Assembly: GCF_030499515.1 (NCBI RefSeq)
Contig: NZ_JASTWJ010000001.1
Span: forward strand, 2,391,001 to 2,455,000
DNA: 64,000 nt
Origin: Streptomyces sp. DT2A-34
GTDB taxonomy: Bacteria; Actinomycetota; Actinomycetes; Streptomycetales; Streptomycetaceae
Direction: 5' to 3'
Under the pieces are notes generated by a model, which saw only the letters and a list, made by a program, of their open reading frames with translations, was not told where the DNA came from and did no database searches. Below are positions 33,725-47,294 of this stretch, one piece after another. Made by a program: the position numbers and the translations under genes. Every line of letters begins with the position of its first letter. Position 1 is the first letter of the stretch.

Positions 33725-34006
33725 ATGACGACGGTCCGCGATGTATTCAGTGAACAAGACCATGCCGGAGGCGATCATGCGGAACGCCGAAGAACCGGCC
33801 GTGACACCACGAGCGCCGACGGTACACAGGAGACCCACGACACCCTGGAGCACCGGGTGCGGAACCTGGAACAGCGCGTGGAGACGCTGACCGCGGCCGT
33901 ACGGGCCCTGGCCGAGGGCCTCGAACCGTCCCCGGGCAACGGGGCGGCCGACGGCGGCCGCGGTGCCCGCCTGGCCCACGAGATCCTGCTGTCCCGTGGC
34001 CTGTAG
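33725..34006 (+). CDS. hypothetical protein with short coiled coil
   Basis: 93 residues from ATG at 33725. After a charged, disordered N-terminus comes a heptad stretch, L-E-H-R-V-R-N-L-E-Q-R-V-E-T-L, then A-L-A-E-G-L. The end is R-L-A-H-E-I-L-L-S-R-G-L. Similar small proteins are widespread in Streptomyces. Start uncertain. Convergent with the NTPase relic. The region 33457-33724 has no gene. Confidence 0.45.
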   Translation: MTTVRDVFSEQDHAGGDHAERRRTGRDTTSADGTQETHDTLEHRVRNLEQRVETLTAAVRALAEGLEPSPGNGAADGGRGARLAHEILLSRGL

Positions 34007-34074
34007 ACAGGCAGGGCGGACGCAAGCGAGACATCATGGCGGGCTGCAGGCCATCGCCGAGCGAAGCGTTCCGG

Positions 34075-34960
34075 CCCCGCTACCCATAGCCGTTCCAGAT
34101 GCATGTCGATGCTCGGTCGTGCGAACAGCGCAGCGTCAGGGTCGGCCTGCAAACGATCGACCAGTGCTTCGTCGGATGAGCCGAACAAAGAGACGGCCAC
34201 CGCGTAATCAAAGAGAACATGGTGCGAAAACTCCACGGGCCCTGTTTCCGGGCCTCCGGGGAGACCGGGGCGACGCTTAAGAACGGCTCGTGACAGCAAG
34301 GTATCCAGCACCGAAGCGGCGGCCGTATCGCTACCTACGATGACCTGGGTGCTGAGCGCAAGACGCCGCCCCTCGACCGCCATCTCACAGAAACGGGTCA
34401 GCACCGCCACGCGTGAGAGACCGTCTGCCCCATCGCCGACTCTGTGTTGCCAATAGCGACGAAGGAGGTCCAGCCGGCTTCCCACCCGCCCGAGTTCCGT
34501 CACGCTCACGCCTTCCAGCAAGAGTTCGGCGGCAAGACGGAGGCGGAAGGGGTTACGCAACAGTGTCGCCACGCCAGATATTGACTGAGCCAGGAGGTCA
34601 GCCAGAGCTGTGAAGCCCACAACTACCTGGTCTAGGTCATCGTCCTCAAGATCCTCCAAAAGCACCGGAGCGGCTGCAAAGAGCTGACGCAACTGAGTCG
34701 AATGCTGCAGATCCCACGGCCGGATGGATGCGACCACCCGCCACTTCGGCAACCGCCGGCGAACCTCACTGATCCCCCATCGCCACAAGGCTGATTACGC
34801 ATCGCCCCGTGCTGCATCGACGGCGTCGATGACCAACAGCCCAGTGGACCCGAGCAACCACTGATCAAGGACGTCCCAGCAAGGGGTGCTGCAGGCCCAG
34901 CTCGGAATGCAGTTGCCCCAAGCTCTCGGCGGCGGGACAGGCCGGGACGCGTAGGGCTTT
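34075..34960 (-). pseudogene. large AAA/STAND-like NTPase fragment with stop and frameshift
   Basis: Minus strand from about 34960 reads S-L-G-Q-L-H-S-E-L-G-L, then (next frame) L-L-V-I-D-A-V-D-A-A-R-G-D-A as a Walker B with acidic pair, followed by an in-frame TAA at 34795-34797. Past it come W-R-V-V-A-S-I-R-P-W-D-L (sensor-1 like), P-F-R-L-R-L-A-A-E-L-L and F-S-H-H-V-L-F-D-Y-A-V-A. Such arrangements occur in large NTPases of antiphage and stress systems. The Walker A region and everything beyond the middle are missing. Confidence 0.65.
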
Positions 34961-35025
34961 CGATTCCGCGCAACAGTGCAGGTCACAGCGCCGACTCACG
35001 TATATCGCCGCAGGTCGGCAAGTCT

Positions 35026-35054
35026 TCCGCTCCCAGAAGACCGTCAACCGCATG
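35026..35054 (+). repeat. right copy of 29-bp direct repeat (att site)
   Basis: Identical to 6378-6406. On the minus strand it encodes M-R-L-T-V-F-W-E-R followed by unrelated sequence, so it is the detached first part of a DUF3046 gene. Sequence after 35054 (plus strand) is the likely original upstream region and promoter of that gene. Confidence 0.85.
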
Positions 35055-35133
35055 CGTCCAGTATCCCGCCCCTGAGAGTGGGCCTGCGCCGGGACCGCTT
35101 ACCGAGACCGCTTTCCGCCCTACGGTCTGACGC

Positions 35134-36078
35134 ATGGCCGAAACAGGAGCTTCCGCACTCCCCCCGACGCCCCCTGCGCACTCCCCCCTCTTCCGCGCCG
35201 AGCAGTTCGTCTGGCTCACCGCGCGCGTGCTCGAACAGCGCCTCTTCGCGTATCACTTCCTGAACGGCGCCGCCGACGCGGTGGAGACCGCGCTGGACGC
35301 CTACCGCAACGAGGACGGCGGGTACGGCCACGCGCTGGAGCCCGATCTACGCGGCCCGGTCAGCCAGCCACTGCACACCGGCCACGCACTGCGCGTCCTG
35401 GACGTCATCGAACGCTGCGGCGGGCAGCGCGTGGATCGCGTATGCCGCTACCTCACGTCGGTCTCCACCGCGGACGGCGCCCTCCCGGCGATCCACCCCA
35501 GCCAGCGCGGCTACCCCGCGGCTCCCTTCATCCCGATCGTGAACGACCCGCCCAGCTCGCTCCTGGCCACCGGGCCGGTGGTCGGTCTGCTGCACCGCAA
35601 CGAGGTGTGGCACGCCTGGCTGTTCCGGGCCACGGACTTCTGCTGGCAGGCGGTCGAATCCCTGGAGGAGTCCCATCCGTACGAGATCGAGGCCGCCGTG
35701 GCCTTCCTGGACTCCGCTCCGGACCGCACGCGCGCGGAGGCAGCCGCCGACCGACTGGGCCGCCTGGTGCGCGAACAGCGCCTCGCAGCCCTGGACCCGG
35801 ACAACCTCGACGCGTACCCGGTCTCCCCCGGCTACGCCCCCGACGAGCACCACTTCCCGCACGACTACGCGCGGACACCGCGCTCCCTCGCGCGCGCGTG
35901 GTTCACGGACGACGAGATGAGCCGCTCCCTCGACCACCTCGCCGGCGAACAGCAGGAGGACGGAGGCTGGCCGATCAACTGGCGCCGGTGGGCGCCGGGC
36001 ACCGCCCTGGAGGCCCGCCCCATGGTGACGATCGAGGCGCTGCGCACGCTGAGGGCATACGGCCGCCACATCGGCTGA
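35134..36078 (+). CDS. alpha/alpha-toroid (prenyltransferase/terpene-cyclase-like repeat) protein
   Basis: 314 residues from ATG at 35134. Repeated units of form helix, then G-G-Y/W or E-D-G-G-W, are seen: Y-R-N-E-D-G-G-Y-G-H near residue 60 and Q-E-D-G-G-W-P-I-N-W near 278. This is the QW-like motif of the alpha/alpha-toroid of terpene cyclases and prenyltransferases, but the catalytic D-x-D-D or D-D-x-x-D is lacking. It is conserved in Streptomyces and of unknown function; no membrane segment. It is the first core gene to the right of the island. Confidence 0.65.
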   Translation: MAETGASALPPTPPAHSPLFRAEQFVWLTARVLEQRLFAYHFLNGAADAVETALDAYRNEDGGYGHALEPDLRGPVSQPLHTGHALRVLDVIERCGGQRVDRVCRYLTSVSTADGALPAIHPSQRGYPAAPFIPIVNDPPSSLLATGPVVGLLHRNEVWHAWLFRATDFCWQAVESLEESHPYEIEAAVAFLDSAPDRTRAEAAADRLGRLVREQRLAALDPDNLDAYPVSPGYAPDEHHFPHDYARTPRSLARAWFTDDEMSRSLDHLAGEQQEDGGWPINWRRWAPGTALEARPMVTIEALRTLRAYGRHIG

Positions 36079-36371
36079 CCCGCCTCACCCACCCATCGCC
36101 CGCACCCCCACCGTCACCCCACGGCCGCCCCGACGATCAGGAACGAGGCGCGCGCCACCCCAACGGCAGCGGCTCCAGCCGCCGTAGCGTCCAGCGCCAG
36201 CAGCCCGACGATGACATGCACTGGGTCCGCAGCAGATCGACTCCAGGCAACCCGGCATACCGCCAGTGCCGCGCCCTCTCGCCCGAACCTGCCACACCCC
36301 CATCGTCGCGACAGCGAACGGCTGGGCGCACACCCCCACGGGCCCGCAGCCGCCCACGGCGGGAAGGGGAC

Positions 36372-36467
36372 GTGCCGGGGGGTGTCCGCCCGCAGAGTCC
36401 GGTGTCAAGAAACGGCACCTCTCGCCCAACGCCCACCACCGGACCGAGGACGGACACCCCCCGGCAC
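36372..36467. repeat. large two-stem inverted repeat
   Basis: GTGCCGGGGGGTGTCCG (36372-36388) is the exact complement of 36451-36467. Within the 62-base interval TCCGGTG (36398-36404) and CACCGGA (36437-36443) form a second stem. The structure lies in the 545-bp gap between the toroid gene and lhr, which has no other feature except Pro/Thr-type low-complexity. It could be a terminator or a dispersed palindromic element. Confidence 0.65.
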
Positions 36468-36623
36468 GGCCCCGACCCACAACCCACCCGCAGGCGCCAC
36501 GCGCACCCCCAACCAAGGCCGCACAGGCCGCCGCAGGCACCCACGCGCACCCCCACCCGCCCCACCCCAACGGCATTTCCCCAGCTCAGCCCCATTGTCA
36601 GTCCCCGGGTGCAGGATGGACGC

Positions 36624-41372
<4,749 letters not shown>

Positions 41373-41738
41373 TGCTTGTCGACGGCGAACTGACCCTCTA
41401 CATGGAGCGCGGCGGCAAGACACTGCTGGCCTGGCCCTCGGCCCCCGACACCGACCCCGCCGACGACCCCCGCCTGCACACGGCAGCGGAGGCCCTCGCC
41501 ACAGCCGCCCGCGCGGGCTCCCTCGGCACGGTCACGGTGGAGCGCGTGAACGGCGCCTCGGCCCTGACCTCCCCCATAGGCGCCCTCCTGGAAGGAGCAG
41601 GCTTCATCGCAACACCCCGAGGCCTACGCCTACGCGCCTGACCCAATCCCTTCGGCCTAACCCCTCAGCCCACCCACCCCGACGCGACCCGCACCACGCC
41701 CCCACCCCCGCCTCCTCGCCCCATGCCACCCTGGACCC

Positions 41739-42608
41739 ATGCCCGAAGGAGACACGGTCTGGCAGACCGCGAGACGGCTGCACACGGCGCTCGCAGGCAA
41801 GACGCTGACCCGCACCGACTTCCGGGTGCCGAAGTACGCCACGGTCGACCTCACGGGCCGCACCGTCCTGGACGTCACCCCACGCGGCAAGCACCTCCTC
41901 ACCCGCATCGAGGGCGGCCTCACCGTGCACTCGCACCTAGGCATGGAAGGCTCCTGGAAGGTCTACGCCGACCAGCAGCGCTGGACCGGCGGCCCCGCCC
42001 ACCAGATCCGCGTGATCCTCGCCGCCGCCCCCGCAACCGACGCCCACCCGGCCCGCACGGCCGTCGGCTACCGCCTCCCCGTTCTGGACCTCCTGCGCAC
42101 CACCGAAGAGCACCGTGCCGTCGGCCACCTCGGCCCCGACCTGCTGGGCCCGGACTGGGACCCCGACCGTGCCCTCGCCAACCTCCTCACGGACCCCGCC
42201 CGCCCCCTCGGCGAGGCCCTGCTGGACCAGCGCAACCTCGCCGGCATCGGCAATGTCTACAAGAGCGAGCTCTGCTTCCTGCTCAACGTCACCCCCTGGC
42301 TCCCCGTAGGCGCACTCCCCGCCGAACACACCGCCCAACTCCCCGTACTCGCCAAGAAGCTCCTGGAAGCCAACCGCGACCGCCCGATCCGCAGTACGAC
42401 GGGCCGCCGCGGCCAGGACCTCTTCGTGTACGGCCGTGCCAACCGCCCCTGCCTGCGCTGCGACACCCCGATCCGCGCGGCCGACCAGGGCGACGGCTCC
42501 CGCGAGCGCCCCACCTACTGGTGCCCGAACTGCCAGGCGGGCCCGGCACCGAGCACGACACCCGGCGCCGCCCCGTCACGCAGAACTCAGCACCGCCCCA
42601 CCAATTGA
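41739..42608 (+). CDS. Fpg/Nei family DNA glycosylase (Nei2-like)
   Basis: 289 residues starting M-P-E-G-D, whose Pro2 is the Schiff-base nucleophile and Glu3 the general acid. H2TH domain near residues 130-210 includes L-L-D-Q-R-N-L-A-G-I-G-N-V-Y, and the zinc finger C-x2-C-x20-C-x2-C is near 230-258. The enzyme removes oxidised bases and cuts the strand. The P-E-G-D start and finger spacing place it with endonuclease VIII proteins. It is 98 bp after the end of lhr, forming a repair pair with it. Confidence 0.9.
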   Translation: MPEGDTVWQTARRLHTALAGKTLTRTDFRVPKYATVDLTGRTVLDVTPRGKHLLTRIEGGLTVHSHLGMEGSWKVYADQQRWTGGPAHQIRVILAAAPATDAHPARTAVGYRLPVLDLLRTTEEHRAVGHLGPDLLGPDWDPDRALANLLTDPARPLGEALLDQRNLAGIGNVYKSELCFLLNVTPWLPVGALPAEHTAQLPVLAKKLLEANRDRPIRSTTGRRGQDLFVYGRANRPCLRCDTPIRAADQGDGSRERPTYWCPNCQAGPAPSTTPGAAPSRRTQHRPTN

Positions 42609-42640
42609 CGCCCTGTCAGAAACCCTCGTACCGTCCCTTC

Positions 42641-43402
42641 ATGGCCGTGAAGGCGTACGACCTCACCGGACGCACCGCATTCGTCACCGGCGCCGCCAGC
42701 GGCATCGGCCGCGCCTCGGCCCTCCTGCTCGCCGAGGCCGGCGCCGCAGTGCACTGCGCCGACCGCGACGCACAAGGACTGCACGACACGGCGACCCTGA
42801 TCAAGGCGAGCGGCGGCACCGCCCGCACCCACCACCTCGACGTCACCGACCGCGAACAGCTCCGCCGAGCCGTCGCCACCTGCGAGCGGCTCGACGTGAT
42901 GGCCGCGGTCGCCGGGATCATGCACAGCAGCCCGGTCCTGGAGACCCGCGACGAGGACCTCGACCGGGTACTGAACGTCAACTTCAAGGGAGTGCTGTAC
43001 GCCTGCCAGGAGGCCGCCCACGCGATGCTCGCGCGGCACACGAAGGGCAGCATCATCACCATGGCCTCCGGCGCCGTCGACACCGGCGGCCCCGGCCTGC
43101 TCTGCTACGGCGCGGCCAAGGCAGCGGTCGTGCAACTGACGAAGACGCTGGCGGCGGAGATGGGCCCGCACGGCATCCGCGTCAACGCGGTCGCCCCGGG
43201 CTGGATCCGCACTCCCATGACCGACCGCCACGGCACCGCGGCGCAGAACCGGACCGAGGCGTTCATGGCCCGGCTCTCGCCGCTGGGCCGGGTCGGCGAA
43301 CCGGAGGACATAGCCCACGCCGTGCTGCACCTGGCGTCCGACGCCTCGGCCTTCACGACGGGGCAGATCCTGCGTCCGAACGGCGGTGTGGCGATGCCGT
43401 GA
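42641..43402 (+). CDS. SDR family oxidoreductase
   Basis: 253 residues from ATG at 42641. Classical SDR: T-G-A-A-S-G-I-G (NAD(P) binding), D-V-T-D at the adenine site, V-A-G-I with the N-x-A-G position replaced, N-V-N-F-K-G, catalytic Ser of M-A-S-G-A-V, and Y-G-A-A-K with Tyr and Lys 13 residues later. P-G-W-I-R-T closes the substrate pocket. Asp at C-A-D-R after strand 2 favours NAD. Substrate unknown. It starts 33 bp after nei. Confidence 0.9.
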   Translation: MAVKAYDLTGRTAFVTGAASGIGRASALLLAEAGAAVHCADRDAQGLHDTATLIKASGGTARTHHLDVTDREQLRRAVATCERLDVMAAVAGIMHSSPVLETRDEDLDRVLNVNFKGVLYACQEAAHAMLARHTKGSIITMASGAVDTGGPGLLCYGAAKAAVVQLTKTLAAEMGPHGIRVNAVAPGWIRTPMTDRHGTAAQNRTEAFMARLSPLGRVGEPEDIAHAVLHLASDASAFTTGQILRPNGGVAMP

Positions 43403-43631
43403 TAGCTCGCCCCGCCCGCCAGGCTTCTGCCCACCGCCGCGGGTCGACGGCCCCCGCTGCCCGCGCCTTCGGCACACAGTGCACCGGCAACAGACTCAAC
43501 CCCCACCCTCCGGCGGCGACGGCCCCCTCCAGCACTCCTGCGTCCGGCGCCAGCGCGAGCCGCAGCACGGCCCACCACCACAGCGCCGCGAACGCGAGGG
43601 CCACCCCCCAGCGCGCTATCGGCCGTGCCAT
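43353..43631 (-). CDS. small hypothetical membrane-anchored protein
   Basis: 92 residues from ATG at 43631: M-A-R-P-I-A-R-W-G-V followed by A-L-A-F-A-A-L-W-W-W-A-V-L, a single N-terminal hydrophobic segment. The rest is Ala/Gly-rich with one Cys. It overlaps the SDR end by 50 bp on the opposite strand. Similar short Streptomyces proteins exist, but function is unknown. Confidence 0.5.
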   Translation of the reverse strand: MARPIARWGVALAFAALWWWAVLRLALAPDAGVLEGAVAAGGWGLSLLPVHCVPKARAAGAVDPRRWAEAWRAGRAITASPHRRSDAGSAPS

Positions 43632-43781
43632 CCACCCACCTCCAGCCCGAGGCTAGGCCGCCCGTTCACCCGCCGGGAGGGCGCATCAACGGCACACGGA
43701 TGCAGCGCGGGCCAACGTCGTCACAGCGCGTGGGGCGCCGTCACACCCTCCACCATGACCGTCGGGTCACATACCGGCAAA

Positions 43782-43800
43782 CGGACCCCGAAAGGGTCCG
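43782..43800 (-). terminator. hairpin downstream of clgR
   Basis: CGGACCC (43782-43788) pairs with GGGTCCG (43794-43800) around CGAAA. It lies 108 bp beyond the clgR stop on the minus strand. The gap 43632-43907 has no other feature. Confidence 0.45.
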
Positions 43801-43907
43801 TACAGCACGAAACCCCGACCGCACTGCCCCAGGTCTCCCTGGAGAAGCCCTGGCCGGGGCCTCACACAACTCTGCGCGTGGTCAGCCCACACGCACCGGC
43901 GTCACCG

Positions 43908-44288
43908 TCACGCGGCAACCACGTCCACCGCCTCGGAAGGCGCCTTGATGGTCACCCGTTCCGGTGGCACACCGGTCACCGACACGGAACCCAGCATCGG
44001 TCGCACCGATGTGCGTACAGGCTCGCTGGGAGTGGCCGCTGCAGACTGGGCCAGCTCGGCGAGGGCGAGCTCGTCGCTCACTTCCCGCATGAGCTCGGAC
44101 ATCCGTACGTCCAGCGCGTCGCAGATCGCGGCGAGCAGCTCGGAGGAAGCCTCCTTCTGCCCCCGCTCCACCTCGGAGAGATAGCCGAGTGAGACTCGGG
44201 CGGACGAGGAGACTTCGCGCAGAGTACGGCCCTGGCGCTGGCGCTGCCGACGCAGCACGTCACCCAGCAGGCGACGGAGCAGAATCAT
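43908..44288 (-). CDS. clgR: XRE-family transcription regulator ClgR
   Basis: 126 residues from ATG at 44288 with GGAGGGAG upstream. The helix-turn-helix, [22 protein letters not shown], is typical. The position next to cinA-pgsA and near recA matches clgR of Corynebacterium, Mycobacterium and Streptomyces. ClgR activates clp protease and other stress genes and is itself degraded by Clp; the C-terminal Ala-Ala (V-V-A-A) is the degradation signal type. The Ala end is visible here. Confidence 0.85.
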   Translation of the reverse strand: MILLRRLLGDVLRRQRQRQGRTLREVSSSARVSLGYLSEVERGQKEASSELLAAICDALDVRMSELMREVSDELALAELAQSAAATPSEPVRTSVRPMLGSVSVTGVPPERVTIKAPSEAVDVVAA

Positions 44289-44397
44289 CGGTGGCTCCCT
44301 CCTCGGACCGCGTAGCCGCATCCTTCACGCCCCACCGTACCGCCTTGCGCCGCGGCCGTGCGGGGAGCGATGTCGTGTTCACTAAGGGCTGCAAACA

Positions 44398-44943
44398 TCA
44401 AAACCCCCCGTTCCGTTCCGTATCCTGTGCCCGCTCATTCCCAGTGTGTTCGCTCGCAAGCTCCTTCAGGAGCAGTGCGAGTACGCTCCGTACACTCTCC
44501 ATACGAATTTCCGCGCGGTCGCCGTTCAACCGCAGGGCCTCCACTTTTCCGCCACCGGCGGAACCGGAACCAGGGCCGACGGGCCCGTCCACGGCCACGA
44601 AAACCGTCCCTACGGGCTGTCCGTCCTGCGTCTCGGGCCCCGCGACGCCGGTCGTCGCGATGCCCCAGTCGGACCCCAGCGCCTTCCGTACGCCCGCCGC
44701 CATAGCGGCCGCGACCTGCGGATTCACCGCCCCGTGTTGCTCCAGCCAGGTGGCGTCGACGTCGAGCAGCCGATGCTTCAGCTCGGTGGCGTAGGCGGTC
44801 ACCGACCCCCGGAAGGCCTGGGAGGCTCCGGGGACGGCTGTGATCTCTGCCGCAACCAGTCCGCCGGTCAGTGACTCGGCGACAGCGAGCGTCTCACCCT
44901 TCACTGTGAGTAGTCGCACGACGTCGGCGGCCGGGGAACTCAC
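44398..44943 (-). CDS. cinA: CinA-family nicotinamide-nucleotide amidohydrolase (C-terminal domain)
   Basis: 181 residues from GTG at 44943, overlapping the pgsA stop by GTGA. The domain is recognised by A-E-S-L-T-G-G, V-P-G-A-S-Q-A-F-R-G, Y-A-T-E-L-K and T-G-V-A-G-P. It deamidates nicotinamide mononucleotide to NaMN for NAD recycling. Only the amidohydrolase domain is present, without the COG1058 domain of full-length CinA, the usual form in actinomycetes. Confidence 0.88.
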   Translation of the reverse strand: MSSPAADVVRLLTVKGETLAVAESLTGGLVAAEITAVPGASQAFRGSVTAYATELKHRLLDVDATWLEQHGAVNPQVAAAMAAGVRKALGSDWGIATTGVAGPETQDGQPVGTVFVAVDGPVGPGSGSAGGGKVEALRLNGDRAEIRMESVRSVLALLLKELASEHTGNERAQDTERNGGF

Positions 44944-45722
44944 GCTTCCGTCTCCTCCAACGCGGCCTTGCGCTCGGCGATTCCCCGCCTGCGCAGCACA
45001 ATGGCTTGTCTCACATAGTCGAGCCCGGTCACCACGGTCAGGACGACCGCCGCAGCCATCACCCACCACCGCAGAGTGGCCAGCCACCCCGTCAGCGCCA
45101 GGATGTACATCCCCACGGCCACGCCCTGTATGAGGGTCTTGAGCTTGCCGCCGCGGCTCGCGGGGATGACGCCGTACCGGATAACGATGAAACGCAGCAG
45201 CGTGATCCCGAGTTCCCGGCCGAGGATGACACCCGTCACCCACCACGGCAGATCGCCCAGTGCGGACAGACAGATAAGCGCCGCCCCCATGATCGCCTTG
45301 TCGGCGATGGGATCGGCGATCTTCCCGAAGTCGGTGACGAGGTTGTACGTCCGGGCCAGATGACCGTCGAACAGATCGGTGATCATGGCGATGGCGAAGG
45401 CCGCCCAGGCGAGCGAGCGCCACGCCGGGTCGTATCCGCCGTCGGCCAGCATCAGTGCGACGAACGCGGGCACGAGGACCAGCCGGAGCATGGTCAGAAG
45501 GTTGGCGATGTTCCAGACGCTGGCCTGGTTGACGGCCGCGGCCGCGATCTTCCCGCCGCGCGGGGGCTTCGCACCGCCCGGGACACCGGCGTCGGCGCCG
45601 CCGGACTTCGAGCCGGCGGCCCTGTTCGAACCGGCGGCCTTGGACGAACCCACCGCACTGGCCTTGCCCGCCGCGCCCGCCTGCGAGGAGCCACCCGCGG
45701 CCGACGCCGGAACTCCGGTCAT
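44940..45722 (-). CDS. pgsA: CDP-diacylglycerol--glycerol-3-phosphate 3-phosphatidyltransferase family protein
   Basis: 260 residues from ATG at 45722, overlapping the rimO stop by ATGA. The CDP-alcohol phosphotransferase motif D-G-x2-A-R-x8-G-x3-D-x3-D is complete (D-G-H-L-A-R ... [10 protein letters not shown]). About six transmembrane helices. It makes phosphatidylglycerophosphate in the membrane. The first ~60 residues are Ala/Gly/Ser-rich and extra. Family member identity as PgsA rests on motif and conserved neighbourhood. Confidence 0.85.
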   Translation of the reverse strand: MTGVPASAAGGSSQAGAAGKASAVGSSKAAGSNRAAGSKSGGADAGVPGGAKPPRGGKIAAAAVNQASVWNIANLLTMLRLVLVPAFVALMLADGGYDPAWRSLAWAAFAIAMITDLFDGHLARTYNLVTDFGKIADPIADKAIMGAALICLSALGDLPWWVTGVILGRELGITLLRFIVIRYGVIPASRGGKLKTLIQGVAVGMYILALTGWLATLRWWVMAAAVVLTVVTGLDYVRQAIVLRRRGIAERKAALEETEA

Positions 45723-47200
45723 CTGCCCGCCTCCTCACTACACGCGAACGTGCCCTGCAGCGGCTCGGCCACCAGGTCGACACCTTCCGTACCGACCACC
45801 TTCGCCTCGACCATACGACCGATGCTCAGCCCTTCGCCGCTCGTGAGCAGCACCTGGCCGTCCGTCTCCGGCGCCTGGTGCGCTCCACGGCCGTACGCGC
45901 CCTCCGCGGAGTCCTCGGAGCCCACCGACTCGACGAGCACGTGCACGGTCTCCCCGACGCGCTCCTCGGCCCGCTGTGAGACGAGCTCCTCGGCCAGCCG
46001 GGAGACACGGGCCAGCCGCTCGGCGACGACGTCCTCGTCGAGCTTGTTCTCGTACGTCGCCGCCTCCGTGCCCTCCTCGTCGGAGTACCCGAAGACTCCG
46101 ATGGCGTCCAGGCGCGCGCCGTTCAGGAACCGCTCCAGCTCGGCCAGGTCGGCCTCGGTCTCGCCGGGGAAGCCGACGATGAAGTTGGAGCGCACGCCGG
46201 CCTGGGGGGCCTTGCTGCGGATCGTGTCGAGCAGCTCCAGGAACCGGTCGGTGTCCCCGAAGCGGCGCATCGCGCGCAGCACATCGGGCGCGGAGTGCTG
46301 GAAGGACAGGTCGAAGTACGGGGCGATCTTCGGCGTCGAGGTCAGCACGTCGATGAGGCCGGGCCGCATCTCGGCCGGCTGGAGGTAGCTGACGCGGACC
46401 CGCTCGATGCCGTCGACCTCCGCCAGCTCCGGCAGGAGGGACTCCAGCAGGCGGATGTCGCCCAGGTCCTTGCCGTAGGACGTGTTGTTCTCGGAGACCA
46501 GCATGATCTCCTTGACGCCCTGCTCGGCGAGCCAGCGCGTCTCGTTCAGCACATCACTCGGGCGGCGCGAGATGAAGGAGCCGCGGAAGGACGGGATGGC
46601 GCAGAAGGAGCAGCGCCGGTCACAGCCGGAGGCGAGCTTCACCGAGGCGACCGGGGCGCCGTCGAGGCGGCGGCGCAGGGGCGCACGGGGGCCGGAGGCC
46701 GGAGCGAGCCCTTCCGGAAGATCGGCGGGCGCGTGCCCGGGGAGGGCGACGCCGGCCGCGGACTCCTGCCGCTCTGCCGGGCTGATCGGCAGCAGCTTGC
46801 GCCGGTCGCGCGGGGTGTGCGCGGCGTGGATGCCGCCGTTCAGGATGGTCTGCAGGCGGTCCGAGATGTTCGCGTAGTCGTCGAAGCCGAGCACGCCGTC
46901 GGCCTCGGGGAGAGCCTCGGCGAGTTCCTTGCCGTACCGCTCGGCCATGCAGCCCACCGCCACGACGGCCTGGGTTCTCCCATGGCCCTTGAGATCGTTG
47001 GCCTCCAGGAGGGCATCGACGGAGTCCTTCTTGGCGGCGTCGACGAAGCCGCACGTGTTGACGACGGCGACATCCGCGTCCCCGGCGTCCTCCACGAGGT
47101 CCCAGCCGTCCGCCTCCAAGCGGCCTGCGAGCTCCTCCGAGTCCACCTCGTTACGGGCGCAGCCAAGAGTGACGAGTGCGACGGTACGGCGTTCAGGCAT
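45719..47200 (-). CDS. rimO: ribosomal protein S12 methylthiotransferase RimO
   Basis: 493 residues from ATG at 47200 ([10 protein letters not shown]). The N-terminal UPF0004 domain has Cys in T-L-G-C-A-R-N, V-N-T-C-G-F and V-G-C-M for one Fe-S cluster; the radical-SAM motif C-D-R-R-C-S-F-C holds the other. A TRAM domain fills the last ~65 residues. RimO adds a methylthio group to Asp of ribosomal protein S12. An Ala/Pro insert near residues 140-175 is lineage-specific. Confidence 0.93.
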   Translation of the reverse strand: MPERRTVALVTLGCARNEVDSEELAGRLEADGWDLVEDAGDADVAVVNTCGFVDAAKKDSVDALLEANDLKGHGRTQAVVAVGCMAERYGKELAEALPEADGVLGFDDYANISDRLQTILNGGIHAAHTPRDRRKLLPISPAERQESAAGVALPGHAPADLPEGLAPASGPRAPLRRRLDGAPVASVKLASGCDRRCSFCAIPSFRGSFISRRPSDVLNETRWLAEQGVKEIMLVSENNTSYGKDLGDIRLLESLLPELAEVDGIERVRVSYLQPAEMRPGLIDVLTSTPKIAPYFDLSFQHSAPDVLRAMRRFGDTDRFLELLDTIRSKAPQAGVRSNFIVGFPGETEADLAELERFLNGARLDAIGVFGYSDEEGTEAATYENKLDEDVVAERLARVSRLAEELVSQRAEERVGETVHVLVESVGSEDSAEGAYGRGAHQAPETDGQVLLTSGEGLSIGRMVEAKVVGTEGVDLVAEPLQGTFACSEEAGR

Positions 47201-47294
47201 GGGCTCAAGACTACTTTGTCTCACTGACACCCCACGTCGACGGGGTTGGCCGATCTTGGCCAACCCCGTCCACAGCTCAACCCTTCGGCCGGAC

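Larger units (their letters stand above)
6378..35054. mobile_element. degenerate integrated genomic island (~28.6 kb)
   Basis: Bounded by the perfect 29-bp direct repeats. Core genes lie outside on both sides (DUF3046-permease-recA-recX on the left; toroid protein, lhr, nei, clgR, cinA, pgsA, rimO, rodZ-like, ftsK on the right) and nearly all are intact, whereas nearly all frameshifted or truncated genes of the window lie inside. Integrase and excisionase remnants are at the left end. There are no recognisable replication or conjugation genes, so it is immobile now or was never conjugative. Content is mosaic (IS5 element, IstB relic), which suggests several successive gains. Confidence 0.75.

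Noticed and set aside
6378..35054. Actinomycete integrative and conjugative element
   Set aside because: No rep, tra, spd or FtsK-like transfer gene is present in the interval. Only the integrase and excisionase remnants support mobility.
44341..44349. ClgR operator upstream of clgR (CGC-N3-GCG), also near 48362
   Set aside because: The known ClgR consensus has CGC and GCG separated by five bases; spacing here is three.
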